From AP-15 sp963737145 (lineage in GTDB: Bacteria > Pseudomonadota > Alphaproteobacteria > ATCC43930 > CGMCC-115725), in the NCBI GenBank assembly GCA_963737145.1, contig CAVTRO010000007.1:1364001-1428000 (forward strand): DNA of 64,000 nt, read 5' to 3'. Under the pieces are notes generated by a model that did not search any database, was not told where the DNA came from, and saw only the letters and a program-made list of their open reading frames with translations. This document shows positions 53,513 to 62,693 of this stretch, piece after piece (within the stretch, counting starts at the first letter, position 1; the number at the start of each line of letters is the position of its first letter). A program made the position numbers and the translations under genes.

Positions 53513-53989
53513 ATGGTGGAGATCGCTTATCAGCGCGTTTTCCTCGTTGTGGTGGACGAGACGGAGGAGCTTCAGATCGCCGTCCATTATGCTGCGCGCC
53601 GCGCTGCTCACACAGGCGGGCGGGTTGCATTGCTCTACGTAATCGAGCCCTCGGAACTCCAGCATTGGCGCGCGATCGAGGACTTGGCGCGCGAAGAGCG
53701 CCGGGAAGAAGCGGAACAGCTGATGCATCGGTTGTGCGAAGAGATCTCGCCGATCGCCCGCTCTATACCGATCGTCTATATCCGCGAGGGGGTTCGCCGC
53801 GACGAATTGTTGGCGCTGATCAACGAGGAGCCGAGCATTTCGATCCTGGTGCTGGCCGCCGGAACCGGTCCCGAGGGACCGGGACCGCTGATCTCGTACC
53901 TGACCGGCAAGCCTGCGGCCAGGCTGCGCGTTCCGATCACCATCGTGCCTGGCGGCGCCACGATCGAGCAGCTCGACTCGATCAGTTGA
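53513..53989 (+). CDS. universal stress protein family member
   Basis: A 158-aa UspA-like protein. The N-terminal strand VFLVVVDETEELQIAVHYAA and the later ILVLAAGTGPEGPGPLISYL and VPITIVPGG match the Usp fold. The ATP-binding G-x2-G-x9-G-[ST] signature is only partly kept, so nucleotide binding is uncertain. It lies 35 bp after the TIGR02186 gene and is probably in the same transcript. Confidence 0.85.
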   Translation: MVEIAYQRVFLVVVDETEELQIAVHYAARRAAHTGGRVALLYVIEPSELQHWRAIEDLAREERREEAEQLMHRLCEEISPIARSIPIVYIREGVRRDELLALINEEPSISILVLAAGTGPEGPGPLISYLTGKPAARLRVPITIVPGGATIEQLDSIS

Positions 53990-54085
53990 GACGCAGGAAC
54001 GAGCCGAGGCTAAGGGTTAATTCGGTGAACTGACGCCCCATGGTATGAGACCATCTTCCGTCCCCTTTGCCGTCGGAGTCGCCAA

Positions 54086-54643
54086 ATGTTCATCCAGACC
54101 GAGCAAACGCCGAACCCGGCGACGCTCAAATTCTTGCCGGGATGTCCCGTGGTAACATCGGGCACCGCCAATTTCACCAGCGAGGAGGCGGCCCGCATCT
54201 CGCCGCTCGCCGAGCGGCTCTTCTCATTGCCGGAAGTAACCGGCGTGTTTCTTGGTGCCGATTTCGTCACCGTCACGAAGAGCGAGAAGGGCGACTGGTA
54301 CCGGCTAAAGCCGGCGGTACTTGCCATCATCATGGAGCATTTTACCGCCGGACGGCCGGTCTTGCTCGGCGATCCAGGGGCCACTGCGGCAGCGGCAACG
54401 AGTGAGGAAGTTGAAGACGAAGTCGTGACACAGATCAAGGAGCTGCTGGAGACCCGCGTGCGCCCGGCCGTGGCGCAGGATGGCGGCGATATTATCTTTC
54501 ATGATTTCGAGGATGGCGTCGTCTACCTGCATATGCAGGGCTCCTGCTCCGGATGCCCGAGCTCGACTGCGACGTTGAAGGCGGGCATCGAAAACATGCT
54601 TCGCCACTACATCCCGGAGGTGGTCGAGGTGCGCGCGGTCTGA
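54086..54643 (+). CDS. NifU-type Fe-S scaffold protein
   Basis: A 185-aa protein with an N-terminal Nfu_N domain (MFIQTEQTPNPATLKFLPG, FLGADFVTVTKSEKGDW) and a C-terminal NifU domain carrying CSGCPSS, the C-x2-C that carries a [4Fe-4S] cluster between two subunits. It delivers Fe-S clusters to target enzymes; MiaB, encoded 4 kb downstream, would be one such target. This domain order is the usual Nfu type. Confidence 0.95.
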   Translation: MFIQTEQTPNPATLKFLPGCPVVTSGTANFTSEEAARISPLAERLFSLPEVTGVFLGADFVTVTKSEKGDWYRLKPAVLAIIMEHFTAGRPVLLGDPGATAAAATSEEVEDEVVTQIKELLETRVRPAVAQDGGDIIFHDFEDGVVYLHMQGSCSGCPSSTATLKAGIENMLRHYIPEVVEVRAV

Positions 54644-54710
54644 GGACCCGGATCGTTGAGGCGCGGCTGGTGAGGAGAGACATCGGGTCGACGGCGCTTG
54701 CTCTGGTGCG

Positions 54711-55439
54711 ATGACCGACGCGGGCTCGCCGCCGGTTGCTCTGGCTCTCGATTCAGCGGGTTTGGCCTGCTCGGTGGCGGTCGGTCTCGGCGAAGAGGTG
54801 CTCGGCGAGGAGCGTATCGATACGATGCATGGCCAGGCCGAAGCGCTGCTGCCCTTGGTGGACAGGGCAATGCGCGAGGCTGGGCAAGTACCCGCGGCCC
54901 TCGAGCTTGTGGTAGCGAGCGTCGGGCCAGGCAGCTTTACCGGGATCCGCGCCGGCCTTGCGGCGGCACGCGGAATAGCGCTGGCGACTGGTGCGCGGCT
55001 ACTCGGCATAACTAGCTTTGACGCAGTCGCATTCGGAGCCGTCCGGAACGACAGCTCTGAATCCCACTTCTTGCTGGTCGCTCTCGAAAGCCGTCGCGAA
55101 GACCTCTACGTCCAATTCTTCGACCCGCATGGGAATGCGCTCCGCGAGCCAGAAGCAATCACGCCGTTCCTCTTCCGCCAGGCTGTGGACGCGACCATTG
55201 GCGCGAGCCCGTTGCTGGTCGCCGGCGACGCGGCGCAGCGGGCTGCCGCGGCACTAGCGCGGCGCCAAGACACCGCCGTCCTCGAAGTTTCGGCACCAGG
55301 CGCGGTCGGGATTTTACGAGCCGGGCTTCGCCTGTTGCGGCTCGGCAAAGAGGCCCATGCTCGGCGGCCGCTTTATCTTCGTCCTCCTGACGTCACACTG
55401 CCTGAGGTGCCGCAAAAGCCGAGTTGCGCCAGAACATGA
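54711..55439 (+). CDS. tsaB: tRNA t6A-synthesis protein TsaB
   Basis: A 242-aa TsaB, which supports TsaD in making threonylcarbamoyl-adenosine-37 in tRNAs that read ANN codons. Seen: LALDSAGLACSVAVGLGEEV, MHGQAEALLPLVDRAMREAG and the conserved VVASVGPGSFTGIRAGLAAA. Length is normal. Its stop overlaps rimI by 4 bp (ATGA). Confidence 0.93.
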   Translation: MTDAGSPPVALALDSAGLACSVAVGLGEEVLGEERIDTMHGQAEALLPLVDRAMREAGQVPAALELVVASVGPGSFTGIRAGLAAARGIALATGARLLGITSFDAVAFGAVRNDSSESHFLLVALESRREDLYVQFFDPHGNALREPEAITPFLFRQAVDATIGASPLLVAGDAAQRAAAALARRQDTAVLEVSAPGAVGILRAGLRLLRLGKEAHARRPLYLRPPDVTLPEVPQKPSCART

Positions 55440-55906
55440 CCTCGCGCATCGAGCCGCTGCCGCGCGGCGTGGCCGGCCCGATCTCTCTGCTGCACCGCGC
55501 GTGCTTTCCTGAAGACCCGTGGGATGCCGGAGCGATCGAGGAGATAATGGGCATCGCAGGGTTTTTCGGCCGAGTCGGGTGGGCGAAATCCGCGCCGGTC
55601 GGGTTCGCGTTGGCCCTTGCGCTTGGCGAGGAAGCTGAAATTGTGTCGCTCGGGGTCCTGCCGGATTATCGGCGGCGCGGAATTGGTTCGGCTATTCTCG
55701 ACTCAGTATGCGGCGAGGCCCGATTGCGGGGCGCCGAACGCGTCGTGCTCGAAACGGCGTCGGACAACGAAGCGGCGAGCGCATTATACGCAGCGCGAGG
55801 TTTTACTGCCGTCGGACGTCGTCGGAATTACTACCGCCGCGCAGAACGGCTGGTGGATGCGCTGGTATTGCGAGTGCAGCTGTCAACAGCTTCGCTGCCA
55901 ACTTGA
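55436..55906 (+). CDS. rimI: ribosomal-protein alanine N-acetyltransferase-like GNAT
   Basis: A 156-aa GNAT acetyltransferase. The acetyl-CoA site is VLPDYRRRGIGSAILDSVCG (R/Q-x-x-G-x-G/A), and ASDNEAASALYAARGFTAVG matches the RimI C-terminal pattern. It is likely the RimI-type N-acetyltransferase of ribosomal protein S18 or a close relative. It starts at ATG 55436, overlapping the tsaB stop; the tsaB-rimI order is typical. Confidence 0.88.
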   Translation: MTSRIEPLPRGVAGPISLLHRACFPEDPWDAGAIEEIMGIAGFFGRVGWAKSAPVGFALALALGEEAEIVSLGVLPDYRRRGIGSAILDSVCGEARLRGAERVVLETASDNEAASALYAARGFTAVGRRRNYYRRAERLVDALVLRVQLSTASLPT

Positions 55907-56061
55907 GTTGGGTTTCATCCCATCTTGCCTGTCAGTTTCTTGCGTTTCACCACGGATGTTCTTGAAAGCGCGGGAGTTTGAAGAAATCGATCGTTCAACG
56001 GATTGCTTCGCTGCCGTTTGTTAATTATATTCGAAATCAGACTAACGGCGGGATCATTATG

Positions 56062-56478
56062 ATGAACAACTCGGATCAGGGCAACGATTTGCTGACGTTG
56101 ACGACGGAGATCGTCGCCGCGCATGTTTCCAACAATACCGTCGCGGTTGGTGATCTGCCCCAGCTGATCAACCAAGTATATAATTCACTTGCCAACATCG
56201 GCAGTGTTCCGGCTATGCCGGCAGAACGTCCGCAGCCTGCCGTACCGGTCAAGAAATCCGTCAACCCGGATTACATCATCTGCCTCGAAGACGGAAAGAA
56301 ACTCAAGATGCTAAAGCGGCACCTCAAGACCGCTTACAACATGACGCCTGAGGCGTATCGTGAGCGATGGGGATTGAGTGCCGATTACCCGATGGTAGCG
56401 CCGAACTACGCGCGGCAGCGCTCGCGCCTCGCCAAGGAAATCGGTCTGGGAACCCGCGCAAGGCGGTCCCGGGCCTGA
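56062..56478 (+). CDS. MucR/Ros-family zinc-finger transcriptional regulator
   Basis: A 138-aa MucR protein. The core reads PDYIICLEDGKKLKMLKRHL, then TPEAYRERWGLSADYPMVAP and YARQRSRLAKEIGLG, the family signature. The zinc ligands are the Cys of ICLEDG and a His in RHL; where a second His is usual (RHLxTHY) this copy has TAY, so zinc binding may be altered. MucR-type proteins silence AT-rich foreign DNA and control exopolysaccharide and motility genes in alphaproteobacteria. The start may be ATG 56059 or 56062. Confidence 0.88.
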   Translation: MNNSDQGNDLLTLTTEIVAAHVSNNTVAVGDLPQLINQVYNSLANIGSVPAMPAERPQPAVPVKKSVNPDYIICLEDGKKLKMLKRHLKTAYNMTPEAYRERWGLSADYPMVAPNYARQRSRLAKEIGLGTRARRSRA

Positions 56479-56505
56479 GTGCTTCGCGCTTGCGGTCGAC
56501 GATCC

Positions 56506-56536
56506 GATGCGCCTTCTTCCGGTGAGTAGGCGCATC
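56506..56536. terminator. hairpin between mucR and fur
   Basis: A perfect 8-bp stem GATGCGCC/GGCGCATC with a 15-nt loop, 28 bp after the mucR stop. It lacks a clear T tract, so it may be a weak terminator or an operator dyad rather than an intrinsic terminator. Confidence 0.35.
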
Positions 56537-56589
56537 CGATGCTTTCGGATATAGTGCCGCTCGATGAGCCTCGCGATCACGGAGACGCG

Positions 56590-57021
56590 ATGATCTCACG
56601 GTTGGAGCAGCTCTGTCTCGACAAGGGTCTAAAGATGACCGAGCAGAGACGGGTGATTGCGCGGGTCCTGTCGGAATCCGCGGATCATCCTGATGTCGAA
56701 CAGGTTTACCGGCGAGCAACTGCAATTGATTCGCGCATCAGCATTGCCACAGTTTATCGGACGGTGCGGCTGTTCGAAGAGGCGAGCATCATTGCCCGGC
56801 ACGATTTCGGCGATGGCCGATCCCGCTACGAGGAAATGCCGAGCGCGCATCACGACCATCTCATCGACCTGCAGTCTGGTCGTGTGATCGAGTTTCGCAA
56901 CGAGGATATCGAACGTCTGCAGCAGATCGTCGCCGATGAGCTTGGCTACGAACTGGTCGGACATCGGCTCGAATTGTATGCGGTTCCGCGTGGCGGCAAG
57001 CCGAGCTCCGATACGGAATGA
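56590..57021 (+). CDS. fur: Fur-family metal-responsive regulator
   Basis: A 143-aa Fur-family protein. The DNA-binding domain has LKMTEQRRVIARVLSESADH and ISIATVYRTVRLFEEASI. The metal-site motif is SAHHDHLIDLQSGRVIEF, which has Leu where a Cys lies in classical Fur, and the C-terminal Cys pair is absent, as in alphaproteobacterial Fur/Mur. It may respond to Mn or Fe. Start ATG 56590 gives the normal length; 56539 would add an unusual N-terminus. Confidence 0.9.
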   Translation: MISRLEQLCLDKGLKMTEQRRVIARVLSESADHPDVEQVYRRATAIDSRISIATVYRTVRLFEEASIIARHDFGDGRSRYEEMPSAHHDHLIDLQSGRVIEFRNEDIERLQQIVADELGYELVGHRLELYAVPRGGKPSSDTE

Positions 57022-57112
57022 CCGTTTCACTGTCGTCTGAACCGCATCTACTCGGGCCGCCTCCGGCCAAGTTGCCGGGAACCGGCCATTGCCGCAAACC
57101 GGACAATGCCGG

Positions 57113-57982
57113 ATGATCACCGGCAACATGGTCCAGCAGCAGTCCATCCCGCCGGTCGAGACTGCACTGCCGCCCGCAACGCGATTGCGTCCGGCGATCG
57201 TCGATATCCGGTCCGGCCCGCTGCAGGTGCGGCTGGCAGAAACGACGGCGGATATAGAAGCTGCGCAAGCGCTGCGGTATCGCATTTTTTATGAGCGGCT
57301 CGGCGCCCGGCCATTACCGGAGATGGCATGCCGACGGCGCGACGTCGACCAATTCGATAATGATTGCGATCACCTCCTGGTTCTCGACCACAGCCGCGGC
57401 ACCGGCAGGGTAGTCGGAACCTACCGGCTGATTCGGCGGGAGACGGCAGCCCGCCTGGGTGGTTTCTATTCGGCCAGGGAGTTCGACATCTCTTCTGTCG
57501 TGCTCCATGCCGGAGAGGTTCTCGAATTGGGCCGTTCCTGCGTCGATCCCGCGTATCGCAATCGGTCGGCCATGCAGCTATTATGGAGCGGCATTGCCGC
57601 CTACGTCTTTCATTACGATGTCGTTCTGATGTTCGGCTGTGCCAGCCTGCCGGGGACCAACCCCGTTGCTCTTTCCATGCCGCTTTCATATCTGCATCAA
57701 TATCATCTCGCGCCCCCGGCATTGCGGCCGCGCGCACTCGCTGGTCGCCATGTCGAGATGTCGCGGCTCGGACCGTGCGCCATTGATGCGACTAGGGCAA
57801 TGGCGGCCCTGCCTCCATTAATCAAAGGATACCTGCGGCTGGGCGGCTTTGTCGGTGATGGCGCTGTCATCGATGAGCAGTTCAACACCACAGACGTCTG
57901 CATCGTCGTCAAAACAGATCTGGTAACCGAGAAGTACTCCCGCCACTACGAACGGCGGTCCAAAGACACATGGACCGCTTGA
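57113..57982 (+). CDS. olsB: ornithine N-acyltransferase OlsB
   Basis: A 289-aa GNAT-type acyltransferase that attaches a 3-hydroxyacyl chain to ornithine in the first step of ornithine-lipid synthesis. Seen: VRLAETTADIEAAQALRYRI, VDQFDNDCDHLLVLD, VVGTYRLIRRETAARLGGFY, LELGRSCVDPAYRNRSAMQL and GCASLPGTNP, all characteristic. Starts at ATG 57113 or 57128 are both possible. It is 4 bp before olsA, so both steps of the pathway are together. Confidence 0.9.
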   Translation: MITGNMVQQQSIPPVETALPPATRLRPAIVDIRSGPLQVRLAETTADIEAAQALRYRIFYERLGARPLPEMACRRRDVDQFDNDCDHLLVLDHSRGTGRVVGTYRLIRRETAARLGGFYSAREFDISSVVLHAGEVLELGRSCVDPAYRNRSAMQLLWSGIAAYVFHYDVVLMFGCASLPGTNPVALSMPLSYLHQYHLAPPALRPRALAGRHVEMSRLGPCAIDATRAMAALPPLIKGYLRLGGFVGDGAVIDEQFNTTDVCIVVKTDLVTEKYSRHYERRSKDTWTA

Positions 57983-57986
57983 GGAC

Positions 57987-58850
57987 ATGGCTTCGCCGAC
58001 GCTGAGGCTTGCTCGCCTCGCGCTATATTGCGCTTGGACCGCCGGCCTGATGCCGGTTCAATTGGTCGGTTTAGCCTTGCGTCGCCGGTGGACGACCACG
58101 CTGCCAGTCTTTTATCATCGCTGGTGCTGTCGGATCCTCGGGTTTCGAATTCGAGTGATCGGCACACCAGCCAGTGAGGGTCCGGTTTTATTTGCGGCCA
58201 ATCACATCTCCTATACCGACATCACGGTTCTCGGCTCTGTAATCTCCGGCTCCTTCATCGCTAAATCCGAGGTGGCCCGGTGGCCGTTCTTCGGCTGGCT
58301 CGCCAAATTGCAGCGCAGTGTCTTTGTCAACCGCCAAGTGGGTAGCACCGCCACCCAGCGGGACGTGATCGGCAAGAGGCTGGCTGCCGGCGATTTGCTG
58401 ATCCTATTTCCGGAAGGCACCAGCGGAGACGGCAATCGCGTGCTGCCGTTCAAGAGCGCACTGTTCGGCGCCGCGCAGCAGGCCGAGGGCATCCCCCCAG
58501 TGATCGTTCAACCGGTTTCCCTCGCCTATACACGCCTCGACGGAATACCGATCGGGCGGCTTTATCGGCCGTTCTTCGCATGGTACGGCGCGGTCGACCT
58601 AGCGCCCCACCTATGGAGCATGGTTGGTCTTGGGACTGTGGAGGTCATAGTCGAATTTCATCCGCCGACCTTTCTCCGTGACTGCGGATCACGAAAGGCT
58701 CTAGCGGAATATTGTCATGCGCGGATCGCCGGGGGCTTGGCTGGGGCCCTTTTCGATCGGCCGCAGCCGATGCCGGAACCGCCGGACCCCGGAGCCTCAT
58801 TTCGGGGGAAGTTTCCTGGAGCGATGCCGCAGGCGGCGGTGAACGGGTGA
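57987..58850 (+). CDS. olsA: lyso-ornithine lipid O-acyltransferase OlsA
   Basis: A 287-aa 1-acyl-glycerol-3-phosphate acyltransferase-type enzyme. The catalytic NHISYTD (H-x4-D) lies near residue 72, with the acceptor-binding FPEGTSGDGN near 142. There is one N-terminal membrane segment. Together with OlsB it makes ornithine lipids, phosphorus-free membrane lipids. Its stop overlaps the miaB GTG start by 4 bp (GTGA). Confidence 0.9.
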   Translation: MASPTLRLARLALYCAWTAGLMPVQLVGLALRRRWTTTLPVFYHRWCCRILGFRIRVIGTPASEGPVLFAANHISYTDITVLGSVISGSFIAKSEVARWPFFGWLAKLQRSVFVNRQVGSTATQRDVIGKRLAAGDLLILFPEGTSGDGNRVLPFKSALFGAAQQAEGIPPVIVQPVSLAYTRLDGIPIGRLYRPFFAWYGAVDLAPHLWSMVGLGTVEVIVEFHPPTFLRDCGSRKALAEYCHARIAGGLAGALFDRPQPMPEPPDPGASFRGKFPGAMPQAAVNG

Positions 58851-60235
58851 CGCAAACCGACATTACCGCGAGGACGGCACCGGACGTGACAAAGAGCGTG
58901 TACATCAAGACTTATGGTTGCCAGATGAACGTCTATGACTCGGCTCGCATTGCCGAGCTTCTGGCGCCGCTCGGCTTTACGGTCGCGCAGACGGCAAAGG
59001 ACGCGGATCTAGTGATCCTTAATACTTGCCACATTCGGGAAAAGGCGGCTGAGAAGGTCTATTCGGAACTTGGTAAAATTCGTCGTCTGAAAGGGGCGAA
59101 GGCCGAGCGCGGCGGCCGGATGATTGTGGCTGTGGCCGGTTGCGTGGCGCAAGCCGAGGGTGTCGAAATGATAAGGCGCGCGCCATCTGTCGATCTTGTC
59201 ATTGGCCCGCAGAGCTATCATCGGTTGCCCCAATTGATCGCCCGCGTCCTGCGCGCCGAGCGCGCAGAGTTACTCGATACGAGCTTTCCCGCGGAACCGA
59301 AATTCGATTTTCTTCCCGAGACCACCGGCCCACGGGGTGTTGCGGCTTTACTCACGGTCCAGGAGGGCTGCGATAAGTTCTGCAGCTTTTGTGTGGTCCC
59401 CTATACACGCGGCGCGGAATACTCTCGTCCGGTGATGCAAGTGGTGGCCGAAGCGCGCGGCTTGGTGCGCGGCGGCGCGCGCGAGATCACCTTGCTGGGG
59501 CAAAACGTCAATGCTTATCATGGCGAAGGTCCCGATGGCCGAGAATGGCGGCTGGGCGAACTGATCCGATGGCTGGCGGAAGTGCCGGGTCTCGATCGCA
59601 TCCGGTATACGACCTCGCACCCGCGGGATGTCGATGATGAGCTGATCGCGGCCCACCATGACGTGCCGCAGCTGATGCCGTTTCTGCATCTCCCGGTGCA
59701 GAGCGGCTCGGACCGCATCCTTGCCGCAATGAACCGTCGCCATACCGTTGCGGAATATCGTCGGATTGTCGAACGGCTTCGCTCGGCCCGCTCCGATCTT
59801 GCACTTTCCACAGATCTGATCGTCGGCCATCCGGGCGAGAGCGATTTGGATCATCGGGCCACACTCGACCTCGTCGACGAGGTGCGCTTTGCTCAGGCCT
59901 TTTCGTTCAAATACTCGCCGCGACCGGGCACGCCGGCGGCGTCAGCCGCATGCCAAGTCCCTGACGACGTGAAGTCGCAGCGGCTCGCGGAGTTGCAGCT
60001 GCTGGTGGCCAGCCAGCAACGCGACTTCAACGCAGCATGCATCGGCCGCACCATGCTCGTGTTGTTGGAAAAGGCCGGCCGACACGAAGGACAGCTCGCT
60101 GGACGCAGCCCCTATCTGCAGAGCGTGCATGTCGCGGCGGCAGCGGAACGGATCGGCGAGATCGTGCCGGCGCTGATTACGGCGGCGAGCGCCAACAGTC
60201 TGTCGGGCTCGCTGGCAGAGGTGGCTGACGCATGA
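58847..60235 (+). CDS. miaB: tRNA-2-methylthio-N6-dimethylallyladenosine synthase MiaB
   Basis: A 462-aa radical-SAM methylthiotransferase that adds a methylthio group to i6A-37 of tRNA. The N-terminal UPF0004 domain has YIKTYGCQMNVYDSARIAEL, VILNTCHIREKAAEKVYSEL and VAGCVAQAEG. The radical-SAM cluster is EGCDKFCSFCVVPYTRG (C-x3-C-x2-C), then GQNVNAYHGEG and PVQSGSDRILAAMNRRHT. The TRAM domain closes the C-terminus. GTG start at 58847 overlaps olsA. Followed by phoH with a 4-bp overlap. Confidence 0.96.
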   Translation: MTQTDITARTAPDVTKSVYIKTYGCQMNVYDSARIAELLAPLGFTVAQTAKDADLVILNTCHIREKAAEKVYSELGKIRRLKGAKAERGGRMIVAVAGCVAQAEGVEMIRRAPSVDLVIGPQSYHRLPQLIARVLRAERAELLDTSFPAEPKFDFLPETTGPRGVAALLTVQEGCDKFCSFCVVPYTRGAEYSRPVMQVVAEARGLVRGGAREITLLGQNVNAYHGEGPDGREWRLGELIRWLAEVPGLDRIRYTTSHPRDVDDELIAAHHDVPQLMPFLHLPVQSGSDRILAAMNRRHTVAEYRRIVERLRSARSDLALSTDLIVGHPGESDLDHRATLDLVDEVRFAQAFSFKYSPRPGTPAASAACQVPDDVKSQRLAELQLLVASQQRDFNAACIGRTMLVLLEKAGRHEGQLAGRSPYLQSVHVAAAAERIGEIVPALITAASANSLSGSLAEVADA

Positions 60236-61239
60236 GTGAGCTGTCGCCCGCGACCGATGAGTTTGCCGAGGGGCGTACCCAGCTCGAGTTCGACGACAAC
60301 TTGCTCCTGCCCTTGCTCTATGGCGAGCGCGATCAGCATCTCAATCGCATCGAGAGGCAGCTCGGTGTCTCGGTCGTCACGCGCGGCAACCGCCTAGCAA
60401 TCTCGGGCCCCGCATCGGCCACCGAGGCGGCTCATCTCGCCCTGTCTCAACTGTATGAGCGTCTGAAGCGGGGGCAGGAGGTGGATCTGCCGGCGGTCGA
60501 GGCCGCTATCCGGCTGGCCGAGGCGGAGCTCGGCGACAGGAGCCTAGAACTCTGGCGGGAAGACGCGGCGTTCCGCACCCGCAAGCGCCGCATCTCGGCG
60601 CGCTCGCCCGGCCAGGCAGCCTACATCAAGGCGATGCGCGATAACGAGCTGGTCTTCGGTTTGGGACCTGCCGGCACCGGCAAGACTTATCTCGCGGTTG
60701 CTGCGGCGGTCGATCTGCTGATGACCGGCCGGGTCGAGCGGATCATCCTTTCGCGCCCCGCCGTTGAGGCCGGGGAGCGGCTTGGTTTCCTGCCGGGCGA
60801 CTTGCGTGACAAGGTCGACCCTTATTTGCGGCCGATTTTCGACGCGCTCAACGATATGCTGCCAGCGGACCAACTGGCGAGGCGCCTGGGCAGCGGCGAG
60901 ATCGAGGTGGCGCCGATCGCCTTTATGCGCGGGCGCACTCTCTCGCACGCCTTTGTCATTCTCGACGAAGCGCAAAACACGTCGCCCGTGCAGATGAAGA
61001 TGTTCCTGACACGGCTCGGAGAGGGATCGCGCATGGTTGTGACCGGCGACCCCACACAGGTGGATCTGCCCGCGGGAGCGCGCTCGGGCCTGGCCGAGGC
61101 GCTCGAGACCCTGAGCGGCATAGACGGGATCGGCACGGTGCGGCTGACTGACCGGGATGTTGTGCGGCACGAGCTCGTCGCCCGCATCGTGCGCGCCTAT
61201 GAAGCGCGCGGGAGCGAGGCGGGGTCAGGCAAATCCTAA
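60232..61239 (+). CDS. PhoH-like ATPase
   Basis: A 335-aa PhoH protein. The Walker A is GLGPAGTGKTYLAVAAAVDL, the DE box is AFVILDEAQNTSPVQMKMFL, and MVVTGDPTQVDLPAG follows. It is an ATPase linked to RNA metabolism. The miaB-phoH-ybeY-corC-lnt string is one of the most conserved gene orders of alphaproteobacteria. ATGA overlap with miaB; ybeY begins at the next base after its stop. Confidence 0.95.
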   Translation: MSELSPATDEFAEGRTQLEFDDNLLLPLLYGERDQHLNRIERQLGVSVVTRGNRLAISGPASATEAAHLALSQLYERLKRGQEVDLPAVEAAIRLAEAELGDRSLELWREDAAFRTRKRRISARSPGQAAYIKAMRDNELVFGLGPAGTGKTYLAVAAAVDLLMTGRVERIILSRPAVEAGERLGFLPGDLRDKVDPYLRPIFDALNDMLPADQLARRLGSGEIEVAPIAFMRGRTLSHAFVILDEAQNTSPVQMKMFLTRLGEGSRMVVTGDPTQVDLPAGARSGLAEALETLSGIDGIGTVRLTDRDVVRHELVARIVRAYEARGSEAGSGKS

Positions 61240-61779
61240 ATGAACCTGGCCTGCACGATCGACGTCGCATTGGCCTGCGCCGGCTGGACCCGCCGATGTC
61301 CCGGCGCCGAAAGTCTCGCGCGGGGCGCCGCCGAACGTGCTCTGGCGCGCGGCACGATCGCTCTGAAACTGGCATTTCAGGGCACTGTCGAACTCGGCAT
61401 TACCCTCGCCGACGCTGCCCGCCAGCGGCAGCTCAACCGCGATTATCGCGGGCAGGATGTGCCAACCAATGTTCTGGCCTTTCCAGTCTGGGAGCCGGAC
61501 CGCCGGCACCCTCCAGGGGCGCCGGTCCTACTCGGCGACGTCGTGCTCGCCTTGGAAACCGTGGCGCAGGAAGCAGCCGAGCAGGAAAAGCCGATTGGGG
61601 ATCATCTCGTCCATCTCACCGTGCATGGCGTGCTTCATCTCCTCGGCTATGATCATCTGACGCACCTCGAGGGGGCGATCATGGAGTCGCTCGAGACGTC
61701 CATTCTGGCCGAGCTGGGGGTTCCGGACCCCTATCGCGACCCGATGTCGTCAACCGAACCGGCGGCAGTTCAGCCATGA
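61240..61779 (+). CDS. ybeY: rRNA maturation RNase YbeY
   Basis: A 179-aa metal-dependent RNase acting in 16S rRNA 3'-end maturation and ribosome quality control. The zinc site is VHGVLHLLGYDHLTHLEGA (three His), preceded by GQDVPTNVLAFPVWEP and GDVVLALETVAQEAAEQ, all signature motifs. Its stop overlaps the corC start by 4 bp (ATGA). Confidence 0.95.
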   Translation: MNLACTIDVALACAGWTRRCPGAESLARGAAERALARGTIALKLAFQGTVELGITLADAARQRQLNRDYRGQDVPTNVLAFPVWEPDRRHPPGAPVLLGDVVLALETVAQEAAEQEKPIGDHLVHLTVHGVLHLLGYDHLTHLEGAIMESLETSILAELGVPDPYRDPMSSTEPAAVQP

Positions 61780-62693
61780 GCGCCTTCGAGCCCCCAGGTA
61801 GTAGCGGCCAATCCGGGCAAGATCGGTCCTTTTCCTGGCTGCGCAACTTTCTCCGCCTGATCCGCCGCCCGCGCAACGGCGAGAGCCTGCGCGAAACCAT
61901 TGATGAGATGATCGAGGAGCCGGCCGCTGACGATGCCGACTCGCTGAGCGGCCACGAGCGGCTGCTGATCGGCAATGTCCTAAAAATCCATGACCAGACG
62001 GCCGCCGACGTGATGGTGCCGCGCGTCGATATCGTGGCGCTCGATGCCGAGACGCCGTTCCCCGAAGTCGTCAAATGCATGGTCGAGCAAGGTCATTCGC
62101 GGGTTCCGGTGTATCGCGAAACGCTCGACGACGTGATCGGATTCGTGCACGTAAAAGATGTCCTCGGCCCGGTCGCCGAGCACCGCGACACCAAGTTGAC
62201 GCCGCTGTTGCGCAAGGTGCTGTTCGTCGCCCCGTCGGCGCCGATCCTCGACCTCCTCGTACAGATGCGCCAGGCGCGAACCCATATCGCAATGGTGGTC
62301 GATGAGTTTGGTGGGATTGACGGGCTGGTCACGATCGAGGACGTGATCGAGGAAATTGTCGGCGAGATCGAGGACGAGCACGATGTGGCTGGCGGCCCGA
62401 CCCTCGTCGAGCGCAGCGACGGGAGCTTGATCGCCGATGCCCGCACCCCGATAGAGGTGCTCGAGGAGCATGAAGGCGCTCGGTTGCGCCCGGACGGCGA
62501 CCAGGAAGAGGTGGACACCTTGGGCGGACTGGTCTCCAGCCTGGCCGGACGTGTGCCGAAGCGCGGCGAAGTCATCGCTCATCCGCTGGGCATCGAATTC
62601 GAAGTGCTCGATGCCGATCCGCGGAGGATCAAACGCCTCAGGGTGCGCCGCCCCCCGGCACCAACGGCCCGCAGTGACACGGCTGGTGCCTGA
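61776..62693 (+). CDS. CorC/HlyC-family CBS-domain protein
   Basis: A 305-aa soluble CorC-type protein. The two CBS domains span about residues 70-190 (DVMVPRVDIVALDAETPFPE, VMEQ-type turns, GLVTIEDVIEEIVGEIEDEH). The C-terminal CorC_HlyC domain has LGGLVSSLAGRVPKRGEVI and HPLGIEFEVLDADPRRIKRL. It binds adenine nucleotides and is thought to influence Mg/Co efflux. It is in the conserved operon before lnt. Confidence 0.92.
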   Translation: MSAFEPPGSSGQSGQDRSFSWLRNFLRLIRRPRNGESLRETIDEMIEEPAADDADSLSGHERLLIGNVLKIHDQTAADVMVPRVDIVALDAETPFPEVVKCMVEQGHSRVPVYRETLDDVIGFVHVKDVLGPVAEHRDTKLTPLLRKVLFVAPSAPILDLLVQMRQARTHIAMVVDEFGGIDGLVTIEDVIEEIVGEIEDEHDVAGGPTLVERSDGSLIADARTPIEVLEEHEGARLRPDGDQEEVDTLGGLVSSLAGRVPKRGEVIAHPLGIEFEVLDADPRRIKRLRVRRPPAPTARSDTAGA

